From Streptomyces fradiae ATCC 10745 = DSM 40063 (GTDB lineage Bacteria; Actinomycetota; Actinomycetes; Streptomycetales; Streptomycetaceae), in NCBI RefSeq assembly GCF_008704425.1, contig NZ_CP023696.1:186001-250000 (forward strand): 64,000 bases of DNA, read 5' to 3'. Position numbers and translations under genes: made by a program. The first letter of the stretch is position 1. Every line of letters starts with the position of its first letter. This document shows, piece after piece, positions 8,785 to 17,501 of the stretch. The notes under the pieces are model-generated. The model was not told the origin of the DNA, made no database searches, and saw nothing but the letters and a program-made list of their open reading frames with translations.

Positions 8785-9813
8785 TCACTCCCGGCCCGCG
8801 CCCTCCGGGCGCCCGGTCGCCGCCAGGCGTTCCGGGGAGAGCGCCCACTGGTAGGCGAGGGCGGCGAGGGTGGGGGCGCCCCAGCGGGCGCGCAGCAGCG
8901 CGAGCTCCTTGGTGAGGGTGCGCAGGCCGATGCCGAGGCGGCGGGCGGTGATGCGCTGGTCGACCCCGGCGGCCGTGTCGGTCAGTATCTCGCGCTGGCG
9001 CTCCGTCAGCTCACCCTCGCGGTCCGCCGGTACGGCGCGGCGCGGGTCGCCGTGCCAGATGTCCGCGCGGCGCCAGGCGTCCTCGAACCCCTCGGCGACG
9101 AACGCGACGAAGGCCCGGTCCATGACGTGCCACGCGGTCTCCTCCGGGTCGCCGCCCACCACGTGGTCGGAGACGAACGCCTGGCGGCGGTCGACGACGA
9201 CGCACCGCTGGAACGGCGAGAGCAGCGTGCGGAACCGGGTGCCGCGGGCGGCCATGCGGGTCGCCCAGGCGCGGGCCCCGGCATCGTCGCGCACCCCGTC
9301 GCCGAAAAGGGTGCGCAGCCGCACGCCGCGGGCGAGGGCGCGGGTGTCCCGGTCGGTGCTCTCCGCGAGCGCCTCCTGGCAGGCGGGGCCCCACGGCAGC
9401 GCGGTGAGGACCTCGTCCTGGGCCCGCTCGACGGCCTCCGCGATACGGGCGGCGACCTGTTCGCGCCCGGCCAGGAACTCGCTGCCGGAGCCGGAACGCC
9501 ACTTGGCGCGCTCGAAGTGGAGCCCCAGCTCGTCGCCGAGGGCGGGTATGGCCGCGATCCGGGCGGCGCGGGCCGCCAGGTCGCGCAGTTCGTCGTCGAG
9601 CCGGCGGCGGCCGGCCTCCTGCGGGTCGAGGGCGACGGGCGGCGCGGCGGGCCGGTCGGGGTCGACGTTGACCAGGCGCCACGCGACGAGTTCGCCGAGC
9701 GGGCCGGTGTCGCCAGGCCCGACCGGCTCGCCCCGCGTGACGCGCGCGTACAGCGCCCGCGCCGCCTCCGACAGCGGCGCCCCGGGCCGCGCCGAGCCGT
9801 CCCCTCCGGTCAT
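8785..9813 (-). CDS. Helix-turn-helix regulator, LuxR/TrmB-like
   Basis: A 342-residue Streptomyces-type regulator. The C-terminal part has a LuxR-like HTH: LTERQREILTDTAAGVDQRITARRL, then GIGLRTLTKELALLRARWG. The first half is predicted helical and contains a phospholipase-D-like/TrmB-type sensor stretch around FERAKWRSGSGSEFL and RTLLSPFQRCVVVDRRQAFVSDH, as in TrmB-like regulators. It is transcribed away from the XRE-MmyB regulator gene with 382 bases between starts, so the two may be partners or share control. The signal is unknown. Confidence 0.7.
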   Translation of the reverse strand: MTGGDGSARPGAPLSEAARALYARVTRGEPVGPGDTGPLGELVAWRLVNVDPDRPAAPPVALDPQEAGRRRLDDELRDLAARAARIAAIPALGDELGLHFERAKWRSGSGSEFLAGREQVAARIAEAVERAQDEVLTALPWGPACQEALAESTDRDTRALARGVRLRTLFGDGVRDDAGARAWATRMAARGTRFRTLLSPFQRCVVVDRRQAFVSDHVVGGDPEETAWHVMDRAFVAFVAEGFEDAWRRADIWHGDPRRAVPADREGELTERQREILTDTAAGVDQRITARRLGIGLRTLTKELALLRARWGAPTLAALAYQWALSPERLAATGRPEGAGRE

Positions 9814-10195
9814 CTCCGCCCCTGTTCACGACTGCGTGTGTGCGCCGTGCGCAGGTACGCACCGCGCGGGCACTTGATCGCCGGCGCACGGTGGGCCAGC
9901 GTACCGGTGCGGCATGTCCGGACCGGCGCCGCGTCGCCCGGCCGTCGCACCGCACGGCCCGCGCACCCCCGCCGCTCCGCACGTCACGCACCGACCCGCA
10001 CGTCACCGACCGCTTCGCCCGCTCCGCCTCACCTTCCGTACTCCGCACTCCACATACCACGCTCCGCACTCCACGTTTCACGCTCTACGCTCCACGCTTC
10101 GCCTACGCCGCACGCTTCACGCTTCACGCTTCACCGCGACGGCCGCCGTCGGGCCGACCACCCGCGGCGGCCGTCCCCCTGGGGGAGGGACCGTC
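9814..10195. other. Divergent promoter region between two regulators
   Basis: 382 bases between two divergent regulator genes, holding both promoters. The part from about 10020 to 10136 is a degenerate pyrimidine-rich repeat; the remainder shows no gene. A strong GGGGGAGGGA ribosome binding site for the XRE gene lies at 10181-10190. Confidence 0.55.
10020..10136. repeat. Degenerate short tandem repeat (CACGCTTCA-like)
   Basis: About a dozen imperfect 7-11 base units related to CACGCTTCA or CGCACTCCA follow each other, ending with the near-exact run ACGCTTC three times. The strand bias (C/T-rich on the plus strand) is strong. The position in a divergent regulator promoter makes length variation potentially regulatory. 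Confidence 0.7.
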
Positions 10196-11020
10196 ATGGA
10201 CAAGGTCGCCCTGCGCTACCTGCTGAGGGAGCGCCGCGCCCTGATCTCGCCGGAGAGCCACGGGCTGTCCCGGCCGACCCGGCAGGGCAGACGCGCGCCG
10301 GGCCTGTCGCAGGCCCAGGTGGACCAGCTGCTGCACCGGGCGCCCGACACGTACGGGCGGCTGGAGTCGGGCCGCTACCCGAACCCGCCGGTCGACCTGC
10401 TGGAGGACGTGGCCCGGCTGCTGGGCATGAACGAGCACGAGTGGGTGGCCCTGTGGCGGTACGCGCTCGGCCAGGACCCGCCGCACCCGCTGCACGCCCA
10501 TGCCGGGGAGGCCGTCCCCGGCACGTGGCGGCTGGCGCTCGACGGGATCTCCCACATGGCGTACGTCAGCGACCGCTCGTGGAACATGCTGGCGTACAAC
10601 GAGCCCTTCACCGGGCTCTTCCCGGACCGCCGGGTGCCGTCCAACATCATGCGGTGGATGGCCGTCGAGCCGGAGGCCCGGTCGGTGCTGCGGCACTGGG
10701 AGACGGCGTGGGCGCCGCTGGTGCTGCCGCAGCTGCGGGCGGCCATCGCCGCCGACCCGGAGGACCCCACCCTGTGCGGCATCGAGAAGGAGGTGCTGGA
10801 CGACCCGTCGGCGGCCCGCGTCTACGAGTCGGCGAGCGCGTACGTCCACCCGGACGGGGGTGAGCGGCCGGTGCGGCACGCGCTGCACGGGCCCGGATGG
10901 GTCACCCTGTGTGCGGCGCAGCCGATGACGGCGCCCCGCGCGCGGCTGCTGATCCTGCCGTTCCACCCCGGCGAGCGGCGGCCGTGCGGACGGCCGGCGC
11001 CCTTACGGGCGCACGGGTAG
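10196..11020 (+). CDS. XRE-family regulator with MmyB-type ligand domain; contains a TTA codon
   Basis: A 274-residue regulator. The first 80 residues are an XRE helix-turn-helix (GLSQAQVDQLL...TYGRLESGRYPNPPVDLLEDVARLLG). The rest matches the MmyB-like PAS-type ligand domain found in streptomycetes (SWNMLAYNEPFTGLFPD, NIMRWM, LRHWETAWAP). MmyB itself is an activator of methylenomycin biosynthesis. The ATG has GGGGGAGGGA six bases upstream. The fifth codon from the end is TTA (11003-11005), the rare leucine codon read only by the bldA tRNA in Streptomyces, so full-length protein may appear only late in development. It is divergent from the LuxR/TrmB-like gene. Confidence 0.85.
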   Translation: MDKVALRYLLRERRALISPESHGLSRPTRQGRRAPGLSQAQVDQLLHRAPDTYGRLESGRYPNPPVDLLEDVARLLGMNEHEWVALWRYALGQDPPHPLHAHAGEAVPGTWRLALDGISHMAYVSDRSWNMLAYNEPFTGLFPDRRVPSNIMRWMAVEPEARSVLRHWETAWAPLVLPQLRAAIAADPEDPTLCGIEKEVLDDPSAARVYESASAYVHPDGGERPVRHALHGPGWVTLCAAQPMTAPRARLLILPFHPGERRPCGRPAPLRAHG

Positions 11021-11112
11021 CCCGGCACGACGAGCCGGTCCGGGCGGGTCCGCGGAGGGACCGGACCGCGCGGGGACCGGACCGCGCGGGGCCGGGGGTT
11101 CGGGGCGCCCGC

Positions 11113-12504
11113 TCAGGCGGCCTGCCAGACCGTGGTGGCGTTGCAGAACTCCTTGATGCCGTGGCCCGACAGCTCCCGCCCGTACCCGGACCGCTTGACC
11201 CCGCCGAACGGCAGCGCCGGGTGCGAGGCCGTCATCCCGTTGACGAACACGCCCCCCGCCTCCAGGTCGCGCACGCAGCGCTCCACCTCCGACGCGTCGC
11301 GCGTCCACACGTTCGAGCTGAGGCCGAACGGCGAGTCGTTGGCGATGTCCAGCGCCTCGTCCAGGCCGCCCGCCCGGTAGACGACGGCGACCGGGCCGAA
11401 CGCCTCCTCGCGGTGGATGCGGGCGCCCGGCGCGACACCGGTCAGGACGGTCGGCTCGTAGAACCAGCCCCGGTCCAGGCCCTCGGGGCGGCGGCCGCCG
11501 CAGCGGACGGACGCTCCGCGCCCCACGGCGTCGGCGACGAGTTCCTCCAGGTCCGCCCGGCCGCTCTCGGAGGCGAGCGGTCCGACGTCGGTGGCCTCGT
11601 CCATCGGGTCGCCCACCGTCAGCGCGGCCATCCCGGCGGTGAACCGCTCCAGGAAGGCGTCGTACACGTCCGTGTGGACGATGAACCGCTTCGCGGCGAT
11701 GCACGACTGGCCGTTGTTCTGGGTGCGCGCGGTCACCGCCGTCGCGGCGGCCCGCTCCACGTCGGCCGACGGCAGGACCAGGTACGGGTCGCTGCCGCCC
11801 AGTTCGAGGACGGTCTTCTTCACCTCGTCGCCCGCCACCGCGGCGACGGACCGCCCCGCGGCCTCGCTGCCCGTGAGCGTGGCGGCGGCGACCCGCGGGT
11901 CGCGCAGGACGCCCTCCACGGCGCCGGAGCCGGTCAGGAGCGTCTGGAACACGCCGTCCGGGTACCCGGCGCGGCGGAAGAGGTCCTCCAGGTAGAGCGC
12001 GGTCTGCGGGACGTTCGAGGCGTGCTTGAGCAGGCCGGTGTTCCCCGCCATCAGGGCGGGCGCCGCGAAGCGCACGACCTGCCACAGCGGGAAGTTCCAC
12101 GGCATGACGGCCAGGACGGGCCCGAGGGGCCGGTAGTGGACGCGGGCGGTGGACGCGCCGGAGTCGCGCACGTCGGCGCCGGCGGGCCGCTCGTCCGCGA
12201 GCAGCGCCTCGGCGTTGTGCGCGTACCAGCGCATGGCCTTCACGCACTTGGCCGCCTCCGCGCGGGCGGCGGTGACCGGTTTGCCCATCTCCGTGGTGAC
12301 CGTCCGGGCGATGTCGGGCACGTCCTCCTCCAGCAGGTCGGCGGCGCGCCCCAGCAGGGCGGCCCGCTCGCCGAACGCGGTCGTGCGGTGGTGGCGGAAC
12401 GCCCGGTCGGCCGCGGCCACCCGCTGCTCGACCTCGTCGGGCCCGTACGGGCGGAACGTCCTGAGCGTCTCACCGGTCGCGGGGTTCACCGTGGCGATGG
12501 GCAT
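11113..12504 (-). CDS. gabD: Succinate-semialdehyde-type NAD(P) aldehyde dehydrogenase
   Basis: Aldehyde dehydrogenase superfamily enzyme, 463 residues, close in layout to bacterial succinate-semialdehyde dehydrogenases. It opens with IATVNPATGETLRTF, has the cofactor segment LTGSEAAGRSVA, the general-base glutamate in LELGGSDP (about E234) and the catalytic cysteine in NNGQSCIAAKR (about C268). The C-terminal PFGGVKRSGYGREL motif is the usual one. ATG 12504 is chosen because the family starts there; the frame runs further upstream through the promoter. It is divergent from the YihY gene with 85 bases between starts. The substrate is assigned by family resemblance only. Confidence 0.85.
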   Translation of the reverse strand: MPIATVNPATGETLRTFRPYGPDEVEQRVAAADRAFRHHRTTAFGERAALLGRAADLLEEDVPDIARTVTTEMGKPVTAARAEAAKCVKAMRWYAHNAEALLADERPAGADVRDSGASTARVHYRPLGPVLAVMPWNFPLWQVVRFAAPALMAGNTGLLKHASNVPQTALYLEDLFRRAGYPDGVFQTLLTGSGAVEGVLRDPRVAAATLTGSEAAGRSVAAVAGDEVKKTVLELGGSDPYLVLPSADVERAAATAVTARTQNNGQSCIAAKRFIVHTDVYDAFLERFTAGMAALTVGDPMDEATDVGPLASESGRADLEELVADAVGRGASVRCGGRRPEGLDRGWFYEPTVLTGVAPGARIHREEAFGPVAVVYRAGGLDEALDIANDSPFGLSSNVWTRDASEVERCVRDLEAGGVFVNGMTASHPALPFGGVKRSGYGRELSGHGIKEFCNATTVWQAA

Positions 12505-12589
12505 GGGCGGGTCCTCCTGGGGGGGCGGGCGCACGCGGCGCCGGCCGCGTGCCTGGTTGGGATGCCCGTACCGGGTAACCCGAGGGCGC

Positions 12590-13576
12590 ATGGCGAATCA
12601 CGAGGACGGACCGGCGGACCTTCCCGCGCGGTCCTGGCGAACGGTGGTACGGCGCACGGCCAAGGAGGCACTGGACGACGAGCTTCCCGACCGGGCCGCC
12701 GCGCTCACCTACTACGGGGTCCTGTCCGTGTTCCCGGCCCTCCTGGTCATGGTGGCGCTGCTGGGCGTGGTCGGCGAGTCGGCGACCCGGACGGTGCTGG
12801 ACGGCCTCGGGCAGCTCGCGCCCGGACCGGCGCGCGACCTGCTGAGCGACGCGGTGCGCCGGCTCCAGGGGTCGGGAACGGCGAGCGGGCTGATGGCGGT
12901 GGTCGGTCTGCTCGCGGCCGTGTGGTCGGCGTCCGGCTACGTGGCGGCGTTCATCCGGACGGCGAACGCCGTGTACGACCTGCCGGAGGGGCGCCCGGTG
13001 TGGAAGCTGACGCCGCTGCGGGTGGTGCTGACGGTGGTGCTGATGGTGCTGCTGGCGGCCAGTGCGGTGATCGTGGTCTTCACCGGGCCGCTGGCACGGC
13101 GGGCGGGTGAGGTGATCGGCGTCGGGGACGAGGCCGTGACGGTGTGGGGCATCGCGAAATGGCCGGTGCTGGTGGTCCTGGTGATGCTGATGCTGGCGCT
13201 GCTGTACTGGCGGGCGCCGAACGTGCGCGGTCTCGGCTTCCGCTGGCTGAGTCCGGGCAGCGTGGCCGCGGTGCTGCTGTGGCTGGTGGCGTCGGGCGGC
13301 TTCGCGCTGTACGTGGCGAACTTCGGCTCGTACAACAAGACGTACGGGACCCTCGCGGGTGTCGTGGTGTTCCTGGTGTGGCTGTGGCTGTCGAACCTGG
13401 CGGTCCTGGTGGGGCTGGAGCTGAACGCCGAGCTGGCCCGCCAGCGGGCGATCCGGGCGGGCCTCCCGCCGAAGGAGGAGCCGTACGTGGAGCCGCGCGA
13501 CACCCGCACCTGGCCGGCGCCGCTCCGGGGCCGGGTGTCCCGCCGGATGCGCCGGCTCCGCCGCCGCACGGGGTGA
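12590..13576 (+). CDS. YihY/BrkB-family inner-membrane protein
   Basis: A 328-residue integral membrane protein of the YihY/virulence factor BrkB family, with about six transmembrane helices. The family signature AAALTYYGVLSVFPALL sits at about residues 36-52, and FGSYNKTYGTLAGVVVFLVWLWLSNL, here split across about 245-270, is the conserved later block. The tail after about 285 is basic and cytoplasmic. The function of the family is unsettled; it was once misannotated as ribonuclease BN. The ATG at 12590 is preceded by CGAGGGCGC. Confidence 0.88.
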   Translation: MANHEDGPADLPARSWRTVVRRTAKEALDDELPDRAAALTYYGVLSVFPALLVMVALLGVVGESATRTVLDGLGQLAPGPARDLLSDAVRRLQGSGTASGLMAVVGLLAAVWSASGYVAAFIRTANAVYDLPEGRPVWKLTPLRVVLTVVLMVLLAASAVIVVFTGPLARRAGEVIGVGDEAVTVWGIAKWPVLVVLVMLMLALLYWRAPNVRGLGFRWLSPGSVAAVLLWLVASGGFALYVANFGSYNKTYGTLAGVVVFLVWLWLSNLAVLVGLELNAELARQRAIRAGLPPKEEPYVEPRDTRTWPAPLRGRVSRRMRRLRRRTG

Positions 13577-13672
13577 GCGGGGCCGGCTCCGCAGGCGCTC
13601 CGGGAGCGGGGCGAAGCCGGCCGGGGTCGGGGCGAAGCCGGCCGGGTCGGCGGCGGGGCGACAGCGCAGGAC

Positions 13673-13711
13673 GGCGGCGGGCGGGCGGTGAGTCACCGCC
13701 CGCCCGCCGCC
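13673..13711. terminator. Perfect 39-base palindrome, bidirectional terminator
   Basis: Two perfectly complementary 19-base arms (GGCGGCGGGCGGGCGGTGA and its complement) flank a single G at 13692. The structure lies between the convergent YihY and short-chain dehydrogenase genes, so it would serve both strands. The near-absence of a loop means the RNA would open a few central pairs. Confidence 0.7.
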
Positions 13712-13788
13712 CCGCGGGAGGGACCGGGACCCGCCCGCCCGGCGCCCGGCGGGGACGCCGGCACGGGCCGGACCCGCCCGGTGGGGGG

Positions 13789-14691
13789 TCAGGGCAGCGG
13801 GGTGCCGCCCGTGGCGTTCATGATCTCGCCGGTGATGAAGCTCGCGGCGGACGAGGCGAGGAAGACGTACGCCGGGGCCATCTCCGCGGGCTGGGCGGGC
13901 CGTCCGAGCGGCGCCTGACCGCCGAACTCGGAGGTGTCCGGCATGGTCGCCGGGATCAGCGGCGTCCACACCGGTCCGGGGGCCACGGCGTTGACACGGA
14001 TGCCGCGCGGCGCGAGCTGCTGGGCGAGGCCGTGGGTGAAGGTGACGATGGCGCCCTTGGTCATGGCGTAGTCGAGCAGCGGCGGGCTCGGCTTGTACGC
14101 CTGCACGGAGGCGCTGTTGACGATGGAGCCGCCCTCCGGGATGTGCGGCAGCGCGGCCTTGGTGAGCCAGAACATGCCGTACAGGTTGGTCCTCATCACC
14201 CGGTCGAACTGCTCGGTCGTGATCGCCTCGATGCCGTCGGTCTGCGCCATCTGGTACGCGGCGTTGTTGACCAGCACGTCGATCCGGCCGAACTCGGCGA
14301 CGGTCCGCGCGACCAGCTCCCGGCAGGTCTCCTCCTCGCGGATGTCGCACGGCACGGCGAGGGCCTTGCGGCCGGCGCCCTCCACCAGGCGCACGGTCTC
14401 GCGGGCGTCCTCGGCCTCCTCGGGAAGGTGGGCGAAGACCACGTCGGCGCCCTCGCGGGCGTACGCGAGGCACACCGCGCGGCCGATCCCGGAGTCGCCG
14501 CCGGTGACGAGCGCGACGCGGTCGCGCAGCAGCCCGCTGCCCCGGTACGACTCCTCGCCGTGGTCGGGGCGGGGCTCCATCGCCCCGGTGCGGCCAGGGT
14601 ATGTCTGCTCCTGGTCCGGGAAGCCGGGGCGGGGGTGGGCGGTCACGGGGTTCTCGCTCACGGGGTTCCCGGGCGCGTGGTCGGGCGTCAT
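13789..14691 (-). CDS. Short-chain dehydrogenase/reductase (YhdF/YghA-like SDR)
   Basis: NAD(P)-dependent oxidoreductase of the classical SDR fold, 300 residues with an N-terminal extension of about 50 residues (EQTYPGRTGAMEPRPDHGEESY) typical of the general stress-type SDRs such as YhdF and YghA. It shows VTGGDSGIGRAV (cofactor), NNAAYQ, the catalytic Ser-Tyr-Lys set (NSASVQ, LLDYAMTKGA) and the late INATGGTPLP. ATG 14691 has AGGAGG at 14699-14704. The gene stands alone and is divergent from the FHA-ABC operon. The substrate is unknown. Confidence 0.9.
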   Translation of the reverse strand: MTPDHAPGNPVSENPVTAHPRPGFPDQEQTYPGRTGAMEPRPDHGEESYRGSGLLRDRVALVTGGDSGIGRAVCLAYAREGADVVFAHLPEEAEDARETVRLVEGAGRKALAVPCDIREEETCRELVARTVAEFGRIDVLVNNAAYQMAQTDGIEAITTEQFDRVMRTNLYGMFWLTKAALPHIPEGGSIVNSASVQAYKPSPPLLDYAMTKGAIVTFTHGLAQQLAPRGIRVNAVAPGPVWTPLIPATMPDTSEFGGQAPLGRPAQPAEMAPAYVFLASSAASFITGEIMNATGGTPLP

Positions 14692-14802
14692 CGGCTGCCT
14701 CCTGCCGGACGGGGATCGGATCCGTTTCCGCGTTCCCCGGCGGCGTGGGGGCACACTCGGCGCATCGGGCGCGTTCCGGTACGAAAAGATAAAATCGCTT
14801 CC
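14692..14802. promoter_or_regulatory. Divergent promoter region with an A/T-rich block
   Basis: Between the short-chain dehydrogenase and FHA-ABC starts lies ACGAAAAGATAAAATCG (14781-14797), a conspicuous A/T-rich block in a 75% G+C region. It ends only about six bases before the FHA-ABC ATG, so it may be the -10 region of a leaderless or nearly leaderless transcript. Confidence 0.4.
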
Positions 14803-17493
14803 ATGGGAGAGCGGCCCGTCGTGCCTACCGCACCCGAACTGGTCGCCGATGTCGGCGGGCACACCACGGTGTTGCGTCCGGGCCGGGTCTACCGGGTCGG
14901 ACGCGATCCGGCGAGCGACATCCCGGTCGCGGACGGCAGGGTGTCCTGGCACCACGCGGTGCTCCGAGCCGAGGACGGCCGGTGGACGGTGAGGGACGAG
15001 GACAGCACGAACGGCACGTACGCGGACGGCCGGCGGGTCGCCGTGCGGAGGGTGGGCGCCGGGACGGTGCTCCGCTTCGGGCACCCCGCCGACGGGCCCG
15101 CGGCGGTGCTGTCGGCGGCCCCGTCCGGCTCCGGCGCCCCCGCCGGGGCGGACTCGGGTGCCCCCGCCGGCTCCGCACCGGCGCCCGCTCCCCCGCCCGC
15201 CGAGGCACCCGAACCGGCCTCCGCTCCCCCGCCCGTCCAGGCACCCGAACCGGCCTCCGCTCCCACGCCCGCCGAGGCACCCGAACCGGCCTCCGCTCCC
15301 CCGCCCGTCCAGGCACCCGAACCGGCCTCCGCTCCCACGCCCGCCGAGGCGCCCGAAGCCGAGGCCGGTGCGCCCGGAGCCGGGGGCGCCCCCGCCGAAG
15401 CCGAGGCCGGTGCGCCCGGAGCCGCGGGCCCCGCGCCCGGCGGGCCGCAGGGCCCGCAGGCGGCGGCGCCGCGTCCCTCCGCCGTGTCCCACCCCGACGC
15501 CACGGGCGCGTTCCGGCGCCCCACCTCCGTACGGCCCCTCCCGGCCAGGACCGTCCGCATCGGGCGCGCGTCCGACAACGACGTGGTCGTGGACGACCTG
15601 GTGGTCTCCCGGCACCACGCCGAGCTGGTCGCCCGGCCCGACGGCACCTACCTCGTCCGCGACCTCGGCAGCCACAACGGCACCTTCCTCAACGGCCGCC
15701 CGGTGCGCGAGGCCCGCGTGGGCCCCGAGGACGTCATCGGCGTCGGCCACCGCGCGTACTGCGTCGCCGCGGGCCGGCTGGTCGAGTACACCGACACCGG
15801 CGAGGTCTCCCTCGACGTGCGGGACCTCGCCGTCACGGTCGGCGGCGGCGGCGGCCGGACCAGGACCCTGCTCGACGCGGTGACGTTCCCCGTCGGCGAG
15901 CGGACCCTCCTCGGCGTGGTCGGCCCGAGCGGCGCCGGCAAGTCCACGCTGCTCAACGCGCTCACCGGGCTGCGGCCCGCCGACCGCGGCACCGTCCTGT
16001 ACGACGGGCGCGACCTGTACCGGCAGTACGCCGAGCTGCGCCAGCGCATCGGGCTCGTGCCTCAGGACGACATCCTGCACCAGCAGCTCACCGTGCGCCG
16101 CGCCCTCGGGTACGCCGCCGAGCTGCGCTTCCCCGAGGACACGCGGAAGGCTGAGCGGCAGGCCCGCGTCGACGAGGTGATGCGGGAACTGGGCCTGGAG
16201 CAGCGCGCCGACCAGTCCGTGCACAGCCTGTCGGGCGGTCAGCGCAAACGCGTCAGCGTCGCCCTGGAACTGCTGACGAAACCGTCGCTGCTCTTCCTGG
16301 ACGAGCCCACCTCCGGCCTCGACCCCGGCATGGACCGGTCGGTGATGCACATGCTGCGCGGGCTCGCGGACGACGGGCGCACGGTCGTCGTCGTCACCCA
16401 CAGCGTGCTCAGCCTCGACGTGTGCGACCGGCTCCTGGTCCTGGCGCCCGGTGGCCGGATCGCCTACTACGGGCCGCCGGGCGAGGCGCTCGCCTTCTTC
16501 GGCTGCGCCCAGTGGCCCGAGGCCTTCGAGGCGTTCGAGAACGACCGGGAGCGGGACTGGGCGGGCCGCTACCGCGCCTCCGCGTACCACGAGCGGTACA
16601 TCGAGGCGGCGATGCGGCGCCCCGTCGAGCCCGCGCCCGGCGCGTCGCCCGCCCCGCCGCCGCCCCCGCCGCCGAAGGCGCAGAGCTGGGGCTCCCAGCT
16701 GCGCACCCTCGTACGGCGGTACGCGGCGGCGCTGAGCGCGGACCGCACCTTCCTGGCGATCATGGTGGCGCTGCCCTTCGTGATGGGCGCGATGGCCCGG
16801 GCCCTGTCGGAGGGGTCGCTGGAAGGTGAGTCGACGCTCAACGTGCTGCTGATCCTGTGCGTGGGCGGGGTCCTCACCGGCGCGGCGAACGCGGTGCGCG
16901 AGATCGTGAAGGAGCGGACCATCTACCGGAGGGAACGGGCCGTCGGCCTGTCCCGGTCGGCGTACCTGATGTCGAAGGTGGTCGTGCTCGGCCTGGTCAC
17001 CGTGGTGCAGGCCGTGGTCCTGACGCTGGTCGCGCTGGCCGGGGTGCCGATGAACGTGCCGGACGGGCGGGGCGTGCTGCTGCCGCCGCTCGCCGAGGTG
17101 GCGGTGGCGGTCGCGGCGCTGTCGTTCACGGCGATGATGCTGGGCCTGTTCGTGTCGGCGCTGGTGCGCCGCGAGGAGGTCACCATGCCGCTGCTGGTGC
17201 TCCTCGCCATCGTGCAGGTGGTCTTCTGCGGGGCGCTGCTCTCGGTGCGGGGCACGCCCGTGCTGGAGCAGATCGCGTGGCTGGTGCCGTCCCGGTGGGC
17301 GTTCGCCGCGATGGCGTCGACCGTGGACCTGGGCGCCACCGTGCGGGGCGAGCGGTCGGACGACCCGCTGTTCGCGCACGACATGTCGACGTGGCTGCTG
17401 GACATGGGCGCGCTGCTGGCGCTCGCCGTCGTCCTGGGGTTCGCGGTGGCGCGGCTGCTGCGCCGCCACGAGCCGGTGATCATGCGAAAGTAG
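14803..17493 (+). CDS. Double-FHA ABC transporter (ATPase fused to ABC-2 permease)
   Basis: An 896-residue half-transporter with phospho-threonine-binding domains. FHA1 is at about 20-95 (VGRDPASDIPV, SWHHAVL, STNGTY) and FHA2 at about 248-312 (IGRASDNDVVV, SRHHAEL, SHNGTFLNG); both keep the Arg, Ser and Asn that contact phosphothreonine. They are separated by a Pro/Ala/Glu linker built from 12-residue repeats. The ABC ATPase (about 335-570) has Walker A GPSGAGKST (374-382), the signature LSGGQRKRVSV and Walker B LLFLDEPTSGLDP. An ABCG-like permease with about six helices ends the protein (about 645-896). The same FHA-ABC design is known from mycobacterial Rv1747, which is regulated by Ser/Thr kinase phosphorylation. 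A kinase gene lies two genes downstream, making direct control likely. The substrate is unknown. Confidence 0.9.
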   Translation: MGERPVVPTAPELVADVGGHTTVLRPGRVYRVGRDPASDIPVADGRVSWHHAVLRAEDGRWTVRDEDSTNGTYADGRRVAVRRVGAGTVLRFGHPADGPAAVLSAAPSGSGAPAGADSGAPAGSAPAPAPPPAEAPEPASAPPPVQAPEPASAPTPAEAPEPASAPPPVQAPEPASAPTPAEAPEAEAGAPGAGGAPAEAEAGAPGAAGPAPGGPQGPQAAAPRPSAVSHPDATGAFRRPTSVRPLPARTVRIGRASDNDVVVDDLVVSRHHAELVARPDGTYLVRDLGSHNGTFLNGRPVREARVGPEDVIGVGHRAYCVAAGRLVEYTDTGEVSLDVRDLAVTVGGGGGRTRTLLDAVTFPVGERTLLGVVGPSGAGKSTLLNALTGLRPADRGTVLYDGRDLYRQYAELRQRIGLVPQDDILHQQLTVRRALGYAAELRFPEDTRKAERQARVDEVMRELGLEQRADQSVHSLSGGQRKRVSVALELLTKPSLLFLDEPTSGLDPGMDRSVMHMLRGLADDGRTVVVVTHSVLSLDVCDRLLVLAPGGRIAYYGPPGEALAFFGCAQWPEAFEAFENDRERDWAGRYRASAYHERYIEAAMRRPVEPAPGASPAPPPPPPPKAQSWGSQLRTLVRRYAAALSADRTFLAIMVALPFVMGAMARALSEGSLEGESTLNVLLILCVGGVLTGAANAVREIVKERTIYRRERAVGLSRSAYLMSKVVVLGLVTVVQAVVLTLVALAGVPMNVPDGRGVLLPPLAEVAVAVAALSFTAMMLGLFVSALVRREEVTMPLLVLLAIVQVVFCGALLSVRGTPVLEQIAWLVPSRWAFAAMASTVDLGATVRGERSDDPLFAHDMSTWLLDMGALLALAVVLGFAVARLLRRHEPVIMRK
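15205..15348 (+). repeat. Four 36-bp units coding the inter-FHA linker
   Basis: Four in-frame 36-bp units starting at 15205, 15241, 15277 and 15313 encode APEPASAPPPVQ and APEPASAPTPAE alternately, so units 1+2 and 3+4 form a 72-bp duplicate. A further 28-bp direct repeat (GAAGCCGAGGCCGGTGCGCC and following) occurs twice just downstream. Linker length between the FHA domains can therefore change by slippage or recombination. Confidence 0.9.
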
Positions 17494-17501
17494 GCGCCTC
17501 C

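Noticed and set aside
8721..8915. 64-codon plus-strand frame MQQSCGVFPL...
   Set aside because: The second half is antisense to the LuxR/TrmB-like gene, with no ribosome binding site or recognisable homology.
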